The notes under the pieces were generated by a model. That model was given only the letters and a program-made list of their open reading frames with translations. It searched no databases and was not told where the DNA came from. From positions 1-12,131 of the forward strand of contig JAQXIB010000053.1 of assembly GCA_029007575.1 (NCBI GenBank): a DNA stretch of 12,131 nucleotides. Reading direction: 5' to 3'. Positions 1 through 6,819 of the stretch are shown here, in pieces. The stretch is from Clostridiales bacterium (lineage in GTDB: Bacteria > Bacillota > Clostridia > Oscillospirales > Ruminococcaceae). Numbering within the stretch: the stretch's first letter is position 1; each line of letters opens with the position of its first letter. A program made the translations under genes and the position numbers.

Positions 1-37
1 ATTCCATATCGGTAAATGTTTCTTGTTTCATTACCAT
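1..37 (-). CDS. IS5-family transposase, N-terminal fragment at window edge
   Basis: On the minus strand an ATG at 37 opens a frame reading M-V-M-K-Q-E-T-F-T-D-M-E before it runs off the left edge. A second in-frame ATG at 31 is an alternative start. From memory, clostridial IS5-family transposases often begin with M-K-Q-(E/Q)-T-(x)-(T/S)-D-(M/I)-E-Y, which matches. The fragment sits about 80 bp inside a putative IS end at 115, which is the usual spacing for a transposase start. No strong Shine-Dalgarno is visible, as is common for transposases. Only 12 codons are present, so the family call rests on this short match plus the neighbouring terminal repeat and target-site pattern. Confidence 0.55.
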   Translation of the reverse strand, partial: MVMKQETFTDME

Positions 38-115
38 GCACCACCATTGTTTTTGATGGTATTATTATACCATATCTGGAATCTATATGGTAGTGCGGAT
101 TAAATCAGAGGTTCC
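1..115. mobile_element. end of an IS5-family insertion sequence (rest lies off the left edge)
   Basis: Read inward from position 115, the DNA begins GGAACCTCTGATTTAATCC (minus strand, 115-97). IS5-subgroup terminal repeats start GGAA, and their 4-bp target duplications follow YTAR; here TTAA lies immediately outside, at 116-119. The transposase start at 37 points away from this end. A short inverted repeat, ACCATAT (69-75) with ATATGGT (85-91), and a TATAAT-like -10 on the minus strand near 64-69 could belong to the transposase promoter. The other IS end and the second TTAA copy are outside the window, so the exact boundary is inferred. Confidence 0.5.
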
Positions 116-416
116 TTAAGATCATAGCAAAGCAAAGGCTGTTTTTCAGGTCAAATACCCCGATTGCAAAACAATGTTCATTGACATATCGGTTGAGCCA
201 ATACAGTAAAAACCAATAACCGATAAAATGGGAAGGCAGAAGCATTAACTGTTCGAAAGTAGAATTACCGAAGTAGTTTAAATGCACTTCACAAAATCGA
301 AACAGCATATTTTGCAGTACAAACTTTTCCAAGCAAAATACAAGGATAAAAATGAATATTTGGAGTGCAGCGCCCAATAATACGTTTCTGAATGGTGTTT
401 TTTGATATAGTCTCAT
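105..416 (-). pseudogene. small membrane-protein gene, 3' end apparently removed by the IS
   Basis: The frame starts at ATG 416, preceded by AAGGA-type sequence (AAGGAATAAGGACAAC), and encodes 103 residues. There are two clear hydrophobic segments, at about residues 11-31 and 57-78, separated by a short charged or polar stretch; the product would be an inner-membrane protein. I do not recognise the family. The last native residues appear to be ...FAMIL. The final R-N-L and stop come from sequence at 105-116 that looks like the IS terminus, so the original protein was probably longer. The gene keeps a good promoter (477-505). Alternatively it is a complete 103-residue protein whose stop happens to fall at the IS-like sequence. 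Confidence 0.5.
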
Positions 417-476
417 GTTGTCCTTATTCCTTTTCTTGTGTTTTGAGCAGTCATACCAAATTCGGTTTTCTTTCCT

Positions 477-505
477 ATTTTATCATAGATTTTTTGTGTT
501 GTAAA
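477..505 (-). promoter_or_regulatory. sigma-A type promoter of the truncated membrane-protein gene
   Basis: On the minus strand, -35 TTTACA (500-505) and -10 TAAAAT (477-482) are separated by 17 bp. Transcription would start near 470 and leave a ~55-nt leader before the ATG at 416. A 16-bp palindrome abuts the -35 on its upstream side (506-521). Confidence 0.6.
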
Positions 506-521
506 TTACCTAAGTAGGTAA
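506..521. promoter_or_regulatory. palindromic operator candidate next to the -35
   Basis: TTACCTA-AG-TAGGTAA has two perfect 7-bp arms around a 2-bp centre. It lies directly upstream of the -35 box (500-505) of the minus-strand promoter. The position suits a dimeric winged-helix regulator acting on this promoter, but no regulator gene is in the window. Confidence 0.4.
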
Positions 522-540
522 AAAGGGACAAGCAAGGACA

Positions 541-572
541 ATCCCCGCCGGCAGTATCGTTCCGGCGGGGAT
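541..572 (-). terminator. hairpin terminator after adhE
   Basis: ATCCCCGCCGG (541-551) pairs perfectly with CCGGCGGGGAT (562-572) around a 10-nt loop. It begins 12 bases after the adhE stop. On the minus strand the downstream T-tract is interrupted (TTGTCCTTGCTTG, then TTTTT further on), so it is a strong stem with a weak tail. Confidence 0.65.
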
Positions 573-584
573 GGAATGTAATAT

Positions 585-3176
585 TTACTTGTCTTCTCCG
601 TAGTACGCTTTGATATATAGCTCTTTTAATTCACTGATCAGCGGATAACGGGGATTGGCGGGGGTACATTGATCCTCGTGCGCTTCGTCGGCAAGTTCAT
701 CTAAGCTGTCCATATAAACTTTTTCGTCAACACCGCATTCTTTGACGCTGCGTACTTCATTGACGGAGGCTTCCAAATCGCGGATCGCCTTGATCAGACT
801 TTGCACGCCCTCTTCGGTGGTAGAGCAGGGAAGTCCCAGCATTTCTGCGATTTCGGCATAGCGGACATCGGCGATAAATTTTTGATATTTCGGCCAGGTT
901 GCAAACTTTTTCGGCTTTTGCGCATTGTATTCGATCACGTATGGCAACAAAATGGCATTGGCACGGCCGTGAGGAATGTGATAAGCACTGCCCAGCTTGT
1001 GCGCAAGCGAATGGTTGATGCCGAGGAATGCGTTGGTGAATGCCATGCCTGCAATACAGGAAGCGTTGTGCATTTTTTCACGTGCTTCGCGGTCATTTCC
1101 ATTGTCATAGGCGCGCTTGAGGTATTTGAATACCAGACGGATCGCATGGAGTGCAAGACCGTCGGTGTAATCGGAAGCAAGTACCGATACATAAGCTTCG
1201 ATCGCATGGGTCAATACATCCAGACCGGTGTCCGCCGTGACTGATTTCGGAACGCTGAGTACAAACTGCGGATCAACGATAGCGACGTCGGGAGTCAGTT
1301 CATAATCGGCAAGCGGATATTTGATGTTTTTCTTTTTGTCGGTGATGACGGCGAAAGAGGTTACTTCGGAACCGGTGCCCGACGTGGTCGGGATTGATAC
1401 CATCTGTGCCTTGGTGCCTAATTTCGGAAAGTGGTAAGCGCGTTTGCGGATGTCAAAGAATTTTTGGCGTAATCCCTCAAAGGAAGCTTCGGGGTGTTCG
1501 TAAAACAGCCACATACCCTTGGCGGCGTCCATAGCGGAGCCTCCGCCCAATGCGATGATGACGTCGGGTTTAAAATTGCGCATCATCTCTACGCCGCGCA
1601 TAATGGTTTCTACGGATGGATCGGGCTCGACATCGGCAAAGATTTCGGCATGGCAGTATTCGGTACGTTTTCTTAAATAATGCAGGATCTTGTCCACGTT
1701 TCCAAGTTTTACCATCATTTCGTCGGTGACAATGAATGCGCGGCTGATATTCGGCATTTTTTCCAGATATTGGATCGCGTTGTATTCAAAATAAATTTTC
1801 GGAGGGACTTTGAACCACTGCATATTGATTCTCCTTTTGGCAATCCGTTTTACGTTGACCAGATTCATTGCGGATACGTTCGAGGTGGTGGAGTTTTTGC
1901 CGAAGGAGCCGCAGCCAAGCGTTAGCGAAGGAGTATTTTCGTTGTAGATATCGCCGATACCGCCCTGGGAAGAAGGAGAATTGACAATGATACGACCGAC
2001 TTCCATTGCTTCTCCGTAAGCGGCGATGATCTCATCGTTCGTAGAGTGGATTGCGGCAGAATGGCCCAAACCGCCGTTGTGCAGCATCTCTTTTGCTCGC
2101 TCAAAGCCTTCCTTTTCATCTTTAACGACATAGTAAGCGAGAATAGGGGAGAGCTTTTCCTTGGAAAGCGGATATTTTTCCCCGACGCCTTTTAGCTTGG
2201 CGATTAGTATTTTGGTATCAGCAGGTACCGTCAGACCTGCCTGCTCCGCGATCCAATTTGCCGACTTGCCGACCAGATCGGGATTGACCGAGGTTTTACC
2301 TTCCGGAAACGCATAAGCTGTCAATTTCTTAGTTTCGTCTTCATTGAGAAAATAGCAGTTGTTCGCTTTCATGTATTTTTCAAATGCCGGCTGCAATTCC
2401 TTTTCCACGATAACGGCCTGCTCGGAGGCACAGATCATGCCGTTGTCAAAGGTTTTGGAAAGCATGATATCATTGCAGGCTTGTTCAATGTTGGCGGATT
2501 TTTCGATAAAGCAGGGAACGTTGCCGGGACCTACTCCCAATGCAGGCTTGCCTGTGGAGTAAGCGGCGCGTACCATGCCGGCGCCGCCGGTCGCTAAAAT
2601 CAGCGCAACATCGGGATGATTCATCAGCGCGTTGGTGGCTTCCAAAGACGGATATTCGATCCACTGTACGCAGTATTCCGGAGCGCCTGCTGCAATTGCC
2701 GCGTCACGGACGATTTTTGCGGCTTCCACTGAGCATTTCTGCGCGGAAGGGTGAAATCCGAAAATAATAGGATTTCTTGCTTTAGCAGCGATCATTGCTT
2801 TGAACATGGTGGTGGAGGTCGGATTGGTGACCGGGGTGACGCCGGCGACAATGCCGACCGGCTCGGCAATTTGAATAATGCCCGAAAGCTCATCGTCATC
2901 AATGACACCTACCGTTTTCTGATTCTTGATATCGTGCCAGATGTATTCGGTAGCGAATAGATTTTTAATGATCTTATCTTCATATACGCCTCTGCCGGTT
3001 TCTTCTACTGCCAATTTGGCAAGACGGGTATGGTTGTCCAGTCCTGCCAGAGCCATTGCGTGCGCGATATTGTCGACCTGTTCCTGATCCAGTGCCATGT
3101 AAGCTTCGAGTGCTTTTTTTGCATTTTCTGCCAAGGTATTAATCATTGTATTGACATCTGCTTGTTTTGTTGCCAT
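585..3176 (-). CDS. adhE: bifunctional acetaldehyde-CoA / alcohol dehydrogenase
   Basis: Converts acetyl-CoA to acetaldehyde and then to ethanol, oxidising two NADH; the enzyme is cytoplasmic and usually forms spirosome filaments. The protein is 863 residues (E. coli AdhE is 891). I start it at ATG 3176 because GGGGGA lies at good spacing upstream; an in-frame ATG at 3191 has no ribosome binding site. Residues ~1-440 form the aldehyde dehydrogenase domain, with the catalytic cysteine in G-M-I-C-A-S-E-Q (Cys249). Residues ~450-863 form the iron-dependent alcohol dehydrogenase, with a nucleotide-binding A-L-G-G-G-S motif (~542-547) and metal ligands Asp653, His657, His722 and His736, all present. 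It is a single-gene transcript between a hairpin terminator (541-572) and a promoter carrying three Rex-like operators, which predicts induction when NADH/NAD+ is high. Confidence 0.97.
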   Translation of the reverse strand: MATKQADVNTMINTLAENAKKALEAYMALDQEQVDNIAHAMALAGLDNHTRLAKLAVEETGRGVYEDKIIKNLFATEYIWHDIKNQKTVGVIDDDELSGIIQIAEPVGIVAGVTPVTNPTSTTMFKAMIAAKARNPIIFGFHPSAQKCSVEAAKIVRDAAIAAGAPEYCVQWIEYPSLEATNALMNHPDVALILATGGAGMVRAAYSTGKPALGVGPGNVPCFIEKSANIEQACNDIMLSKTFDNGMICASEQAVIVEKELQPAFEKYMKANNCYFLNEDETKKLTAYAFPEGKTSVNPDLVGKSANWIAEQAGLTVPADTKILIAKLKGVGEKYPLSKEKLSPILAYYVVKDEKEGFERAKEMLHNGGLGHSAAIHSTNDEIIAAYGEAMEVGRIIVNSPSSQGGIGDIYNENTPSLTLGCGSFGKNSTTSNVSAMNLVNVKRIAKRRINMQWFKVPPKIYFEYNAIQYLEKMPNISRAFIVTDEMMVKLGNVDKILHYLRKRTEYCHAEIFADVEPDPSVETIMRGVEMMRNFKPDVIIALGGGSAMDAAKGMWLFYEHPEASFEGLRQKFFDIRKRAYHFPKLGTKAQMVSIPTTSGTGSEVTSFAVITDKKKNIKYPLADYELTPDVAIVDPQFVLSVPKSVTADTGLDVLTHAIEAYVSVLASDYTDGLALHAIRLVFKYLKRAYDNGNDREAREKMHNASCIAGMAFTNAFLGINHSLAHKLGSAYHIPHGRANAILLPYVIEYNAQKPKKFATWPKYQKFIADVRYAEIAEMLGLPCSTTEEGVQSLIKAIRDLEASVNEVRSVKECGVDEKVYMDSLDELADEAHEDQCTPANPRYPLISELKELYIKAYYGEDK

Positions 3177-3206
3177 TATCAATTCCCCCATATTTTTTGT
3201 AGTTCG

Positions 3207-3232
3207 GACAGCATCTGTAAAAGGGTGCTGTC
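3207..3232 (-). other. hairpin in the adhE 5' leader
   Basis: GACAGCA (3207-3213) pairs with TGCTGTC (3226-3232) around a 12-nt loop, about 30 nt before the adhE start codon and clear of its Shine-Dalgarno. No T-tract follows on the minus strand, so it is unlikely to terminate transcription. It may affect mRNA stability. Confidence 0.35.
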
Positions 3233-3248
3233 ACTCTGAAAATCAAGA

Positions 3249-3266
3249 TTGTTAATTTTCTAACAA
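3249..3266. promoter_or_regulatory. Rex-like operator 1 (start-site proximal)
   Basis: TTGTTAATTTTCTAACAA is an 18-bp near-palindrome with perfect 6-bp outer arms TTGTTA/TAACAA, matching the Firmicute Rex consensus TTGTTAA-N4-TTAACAA. It covers the expected adhE transcription start near 3261, so a bound repressor would block initiation. Confidence 0.75.
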
Positions 3267-3267
3267 T

Positions 3268-3296
3268 AGTATATGTTATTTTTTTAACAATGTCAA
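3268..3296 (-). promoter_or_regulatory. adhE promoter
   Basis: On the minus strand, -35 TTGACA (3291-3296) is a perfect consensus and -10 TATACT (3268-3273) is near consensus, with a 17-bp spacer. Transcription would start near 3261. Such a strong core promoter fits a gene controlled mainly by repression. Confidence 0.85.
3273..3290. promoter_or_regulatory. Rex-like operator 2 (inside the promoter spacer)
   Basis: Read on the minus strand this is TTGTTAAAAAAATAACAT, an 18-bp Rex-type site with one outer mismatch. It fills the 17-bp spacer between the adhE -35 and -10 and takes in the first base of the -10. Confidence 0.75.
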
Positions 3297-3302
3297 TAGA
3301 TA

Positions 3303-3320
3303 TCGTTAAAAAAATAACAA
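3303..3320. promoter_or_regulatory. Rex-like operator 3 (upstream)
   Basis: TCGTTAAAAAAATAACAA is a third 18-bp Rex-type site with one outer mismatch, just upstream of the -35. Its centre is 30 bp from operator 2 and 54 bp from operator 1. Confidence 0.65.
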
Positions 3321-3486
3321 TCTGTAATATAAAAAATCAGGGCGATAAAGTAAGCAATTTTATACAGTTTCTATAACCAAATAGAAAATGAGTGAAAAAC
3401 AGAGAAAACATGTGTATTTATGAGTATTTAAAAGAATTTTTGAGATATTTTTGATTCTAAATGTGATTTGTGGGGATAATTACGTA
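3321..3486. other. A/T-rich intergenic stretch, nothing recognised
   Basis: This lies between the divergent adhE and pot promoter regions. It is A/T-rich, with no plausible gene, strong hairpin or repeat that I can see. It may contain UP-element-like sequence for either promoter. Confidence 0.5.
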
Positions 3487-3506
3487 AAAATTCGGGAAAA
3501 TTCGGG
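3487..3506 (+). repeat. two tandem copies of a 10-bp sequence upstream of the pot promoter
   Basis: AAAATTCGGG occurs twice in direct succession (3487-3496 and 3497-3506). It ends 19 bp before the -35 box of the pot promoter. A 10-bp period places the same face of the helix twice, as expected for a regulator binding a direct repeat. Confidence 0.5.
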
Positions 3507-3525
3507 TTGTTTTTGCAAAAAACTA

Positions 3526-3554
3526 TTGACAATATGCGGAGAAAGACTTATATT
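3526..3554 (+). promoter_or_regulatory. pot operon promoter
   Basis: -35 TTGACA (3526-3531) and -10 TATATT (3549-3554) are 17 bp apart. An overlapping TATTAT at 3551 with a 19-bp spacer is the alternative. Transcription would start near 3561, leaving a leader of about 250 nt before potA. Confidence 0.75.
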
Positions 3555-3560
3555 ATATTA

Positions 3561-3812
3561 TGCTTGTATCACAAGTACCACATAGTGTCTTTGCTGTTAT
3601 CGTCAGGTCACCGATCACAAAGATAACGATGGTTATTGTATTTGTAGGACGAAGACTCATCCTTTTCGTCTGACCAGCACAGCGTCGTATGCGCCACTGA
3701 ACCTGCGGCTTGTCCGCAGCTAAAAAAGCCTTTTGCGGGCGGTGGTGTCAAAGGGCTGTGGGCAGTGCCGGTGCAAAGCCGCACTACTAAATCCGCAAAG
3801 GGGGATGCAATA
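3561..3812 (+). ncRNA. long structured 5' leader of the pot operon, unidentified
   Basis: The transcript ahead of potA is about 250 nt and contains several hairpins: CTTGT/ACAAG (3563-3575), GTTATC/GATAAC (3596-3601 with 3622-3627), GACGAA/TTCGTC (3648-3653 with 3665-3670), CTGCGG/CCGCAG (3703-3708 with 3714-3719) and AGTGCCGG/CCGCACT with one bulge (3764-3771 with 3779-3785). CTTTG (3589-3593) can also pair with CAAAG (3618-3622), which crosses the second stem, so a pseudoknot or an alternative fold is possible. I could not match it to the cobalamin, SAM, c-di-GMP, lysine, TPP, FMN, T-box or ANTAR leader patterns I know. No poly-T terminator is present, so any control would more likely act on translation or stability. 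Confidence 0.4.
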
Positions 3813-5201
3813 ATGAGCGATAAAACGATCATTAAATTAGAGAACTTGGTATTCAATTACGATGGAGAGCCGGTGTTGGATGGCATCAATCTTTCCATTC
3901 ATGACAAAGAGTTTGTGACCTTTTTAGGGCCGTCCGGCTGCGGAAAAACCACCACGCTTCGGATCATCGGCGGTTTTATCTATCCGCACAGCGGCAATGT
4001 TTACTTTGACGGCAAGCTGATCAATGAGCTTCCGCCACACAAGCGTGAGGTCAACACCGTTTTTCAGCGGTACGCGCTTTTCCCACATCTGAATGTGTTT
4101 GACAATGTCGCATTCGGGCTGAAGCTGAAAAAGCTGGATAAGCGGGAAATCAACAAACGTGTGAAAGAAATGCTGGAAATTGTCAACCTGAAGGGGTTTG
4201 ACAAGCGCAAGGTCAATCAACTGTCCGGCGGACAGCAGCAGCGTGTTGCAATTGCGCGGGCATTGGTGAATCATCCGAAGGTGTTGCTGTTGGACGAGCC
4301 TTTGGGTGCGTTGGATTTAAAGTTAAGAAAAGAAATGCAGTTGGAACTGAAGAAAATTCAGCAAAGGCTGGAGATTACTTTTATATATGTGACCCATGAC
4401 CAGGAAGAAGCACTGACCATGTCGGATACGGTTGTGGTGATGAAAGACGGCGAGATTCAACAGGTGGGAACGCCGCAGGATATTTACAATGAGCCGACAA
4501 ATGCGTTCGTTGCGGATTTCATCGGCGAAAGCAACATTATTGACGGCGTAATGATAAAGGATTGTCTGGTTTCGTTTAACGGGCATGAATTTGAGTGTGT
4601 AGACACCGGTTTCGGAGAAAATCAGCCGGTGGATGTTGTTGTGCGCCCGGAAGATATCGATATCGTTGCCTATGAGGATTCAAAGCTCCATGGCGAGGTG
4701 GAATCGGTGGTATTTAAGGGTGTCCATTATGAGATGACCATTGATTGCGAAGGCTTGAAATGGACGGTGCAGTCCACTGACAGTGCGCAGATCGGCAGTA
4801 AGGTTGGATTGAAATTCGATCCGTTTGACATCCATATTATGAAAAAGCTGTTCCCGTATGCCGAGAATTACCTAAAAGGCGTGGTGGTGGAGGAAAACAC
4901 CATCGAATTTTTAGGCATTCGGTTTGAACGGGAGAATCTCGGCTTGCCGGTGGATACCGAGGTAAATTTAACGATCAGTCCCAAAGATATCGAAGTGGTT
5001 TCGGAAGACCACAGTGACAAAATCGTTTATCTGGAGTCGATGATTTATAAAGGCGCTTATAACGAATTTATCGTTTACACTGAGGGTGAGCAATTATTGT
5101 TCCACTCTCAAAACGATGAACAGGTGGCGACTGATATCGGTATCAAAATCAACTTTGACAACATTGTGATCTCCTTAAAAGAGCCGGAAAAGGAGGAGTA
5201 G
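3813..5201 (+). CDS. potA: spermidine/putrescine ABC transporter, ATP-binding subunit with extended C-terminus
   Basis: ATPase that drives polyamine import through PotB-PotC at the cytoplasmic face of the membrane; 462 residues. Visible motifs are Walker A G-P-S-G-C-G-K-T (39-46), Q-loop Gln85, signature L-S-G-G-Q-Q-Q-R (137-144), Walker B V-L-L-L-D-E-P (157-163) and switch His195. The start at ATG 3813 follows AAAGGGGG at 9 bases; a GTG at 3765 in frame lies in a hairpin with no ribosome binding site. PotA proteins are usually ~350-380 residues. The extra ~100 residues look like a second copy of the TOBE-type regulatory fold: R-P-E-D-I-D-I-V (278-285) and its following block recur as S-P-K-D-I-E-V-V (389-396) and its block. 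First gene of potABCD, with potB starting two bases after its stop. Confidence 0.95.
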   Translation: MSDKTIIKLENLVFNYDGEPVLDGINLSIHDKEFVTFLGPSGCGKTTTLRIIGGFIYPHSGNVYFDGKLINELPPHKREVNTVFQRYALFPHLNVFDNVAFGLKLKKLDKREINKRVKEMLEIVNLKGFDKRKVNQLSGGQQQRVAIARALVNHPKVLLLDEPLGALDLKLRKEMQLELKKIQQRLEITFIYVTHDQEEALTMSDTVVVMKDGEIQQVGTPQDIYNEPTNAFVADFIGESNIIDGVMIKDCLVSFNGHEFECVDTGFGENQPVDVVVRPEDIDIVAYEDSKLHGEVESVVFKGVHYEMTIDCEGLKWTVQSTDSAQIGSKVGLKFDPFDIHIMKKLFPYAENYLKGVVVEENTIEFLGIRFERENLGLPVDTEVNLTISPKDIEVVSEDHSDKIVYLESMIYKGAYNEFIVYTEGEQLLFHSQNDEQVATDIGIKINFDNIVISLKEPEKEE

Positions 5202-5203
5202 CA

Positions 5204-6016
5204 ATGAAATCAAAGCTGTCCGCTTTGCCATATATCATCTGGATGGCGGCATTTACGATTATTCCGCTGGTGTTAATTGTTGTGTTTGCGTTCACAACAG
5301 TCGACGGCGCTTTTACTTTTGAAAATATGGCTGAAATCGGCAAGCATATGCATGTGTTTTTGCTGTCTTTTCGGCTCGCCATTATTGCGACGGTCATTTG
5401 CTTTCTGGTTGGATATCCGCTTGCCTATCTTCTTTCGCGCGCAAAGCCGGTATCACAGCGTACGATGGTGATGCTGCTGATGCTGCCAATGTGGATGAAC
5501 TTTCTGATCCGCACTTACGCATGGATGACGATTTTGGAAAACAACGGATTGTTAAACCGCCTGTTCGGATTGTTTGGCTTGGGGCCGTTTAAAATGATCA
5601 ATACCGAGGGCGCGGTGGTGCTCGGTATGGTGTATAATTTCCTGCCGTTCATGGTGTTGCCGCTGTATACCATCATGATGAAAATTGATGTATCTGTGAT
5701 TGAAGCGGCGCAGGATTTGGGCGCAAATTCCGTCAATGTATTTACAAGAATTATTTTTCCGCTGAGCGTGCCGGGTATCATTTCGGGCATTACGATGGTA
5801 TTCGTTCCCTCGGTCAGCACGTTTATTATCTCCAAAATGCTGGGCGGCGGCGCCAATATGCTGATCGGTGACCTGATTCAGGAGCAATTTATCGGCGGAA
5901 GCTATAATCCGCAGCTTGGATCGGCAATGTCTTTGATCCTGATGGTCGTTATCTTGTTGGTCATGAGCGTGATCAACCGCATGGATGATGAGGATAAGGA
6001 GGGAATGCTGATATGA
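5204..6016 (+). CDS. potB: spermidine/putrescine ABC transporter permease
   Basis: One half of the membrane channel for polyamine uptake; 270 residues with six predicted membrane spans (roughly 8-32, 55-78, 88-110, 136-158, 191-211 and 240-258). The cytoplasmic EAA loop that docks onto the ATPase is clear at 166-192 (I-E-A-A-Q-D-L-G-A, ending F-P-L-S-V-P-G-I). The start is preceded by AAAAGGAGGAG at good spacing. Only two bases separate it from potA, and its stop overlaps potC in an ATGA, so the genes are translated together. The paralogue PotC is similar; gene order and sequence (L-P-M-W-M-N-F-L-I-R-T-Y-A-W region, 94-107) favour PotB here. Confidence 0.95.
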   Translation: MKSKLSALPYIIWMAAFTIIPLVLIVVFAFTTVDGAFTFENMAEIGKHMHVFLLSFRLAIIATVICFLVGYPLAYLLSRAKPVSQRTMVMLLMLPMWMNFLIRTYAWMTILENNGLLNRLFGLFGLGPFKMINTEGAVVLGMVYNFLPFMVLPLYTIMMKIDVSVIEAAQDLGANSVNVFTRIIFPLSVPGIISGITMVFVPSVSTFIISKMLGGGANMLIGDLIQEQFIGGSYNPQLGSAMSLILMVVILLVMSVINRMDDEDKEGMLI

Positions 6017-6819
6017 AAAAGCTGATATCCCGCCTTTATTTGGGGTTGGTGTTTGTTTTTCTGTATGCGCCGATCTTTGTTTTGATTGCCTATTCCTTTA
6101 ATGAATCGAAAAGCCGTGCGCATTGGACCGGATTTTCATTAAAATGGTATGAACGGTTGTTTCACGATGAGGATATTATCAAAGCGCTGTTGGCATCCCT
6201 GCTGGTAGCAGTGATCGCTTCTATTTGTGCTACATTGCTTGGCACTGCCGCAGCGGTAGGCATATCGAATATGAAAAAATTGCCCCGTTCGGTCATGATT
6301 AACGTCACCTATCTGCCGGTGATCAATCCGGAGATCGTGATGGGTGTTTCTTTGATGCTGTTATTTTTGTTTTTTGAAAATACATTTGGCTTTATGAGAG
6401 GTATGTTTACGGTGCTGATTGCACATATTACCTTTAGTCTGCCTTATGTCATTTTAAATGTACTGCCGAAGCTCAGACAGATGGATCAGAATCTTTTTGA
6501 GGCGGCGCAGGATTTGGGTTGTACGCCGATGCAGGCATTTCGCAAGGTTGTTATCCCCGAAATTATGCCGGGCATTTTTTCCGGATTTTTGATGGCGTTT
6601 ACCTTTTCACTCGATGATTTTATCGTCACCTTGTTTGTCAGCGGACCGAAGTTTACCACATTGCCGCTTGCCATTTATTCGATGACGAGGAGAAAGGTGA
6701 GCCCAAGCATTAATGCGCTTTCAACGATTATTTTTGCAGTCGTTTTAACCACATTAATTATTTATAATATTGTTGACGCAAAGCAACAGAAAAAGAATGA
6801 AAGGAAAGTAGCAAGATGA
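6013..6819 (+). CDS. potC: spermidine/putrescine ABC transporter permease
   Basis: Second membrane subunit of the polyamine importer; 268 residues with six hydrophobic spans. The EAA motif lies at ~162-188 (F-E-A-A-Q-D-L-G-C, ending I-P-E-I-M-P-G-I). The PotC-typical stretch S-L-D-D-F-I-V-T-L-F-V-S-G (199-211) is present. The start codon overlaps the potB stop by four bases (ATGA), and the potD start overlaps its own stop in the same way, so the three genes are translationally coupled. The C-terminus is short and basic (K-Q-Q-K-K-N-E-R-K). Confidence 0.95.
   Translation: MKKLISRLYLGLVFVFLYAPIFVLIAYSFNESKSRAHWTGFSLKWYERLFHDEDIIKALLASLLVAVIASICATLLGTAAAVGISNMKKLPRSVMINVTYLPVINPEIVMGVSLMLLFLFFENTFGFMRGMFTVLIAHITFSLPYVILNVLPKLRQMDQNLFEAAQDLGCTPMQAFRKVVIPEIMPGIFSGFLMAFTFSLDDFIVTLFVSGPKFTTLPLAIYSMTRRKVSPSINALSTIIFAVVLTTLIIYNIVDAKQQKKNERKVAR

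Noticed and set aside
801..1244. Open frame on the plus strand inside adhE
   Set aside because: Antisense shadow of a clearly conserved gene, with no ribosome binding site or recognisable domain. The same holds for the other frames inside adhE.
3764..3785. Fragment resembling the core of a cobalamin or SAM riboswitch (GGTGCAAAGCC)
   Set aside because: Only a few bases match. The remaining conserved boxes of those riboswitches are absent from the leader.
3765..3812. GTG start extending potA by 16 residues
   Set aside because: The GTG lies in a hairpin without a ribosome binding site, and the ATG at 3813 has a good one and gives the usual PotA N-terminus.
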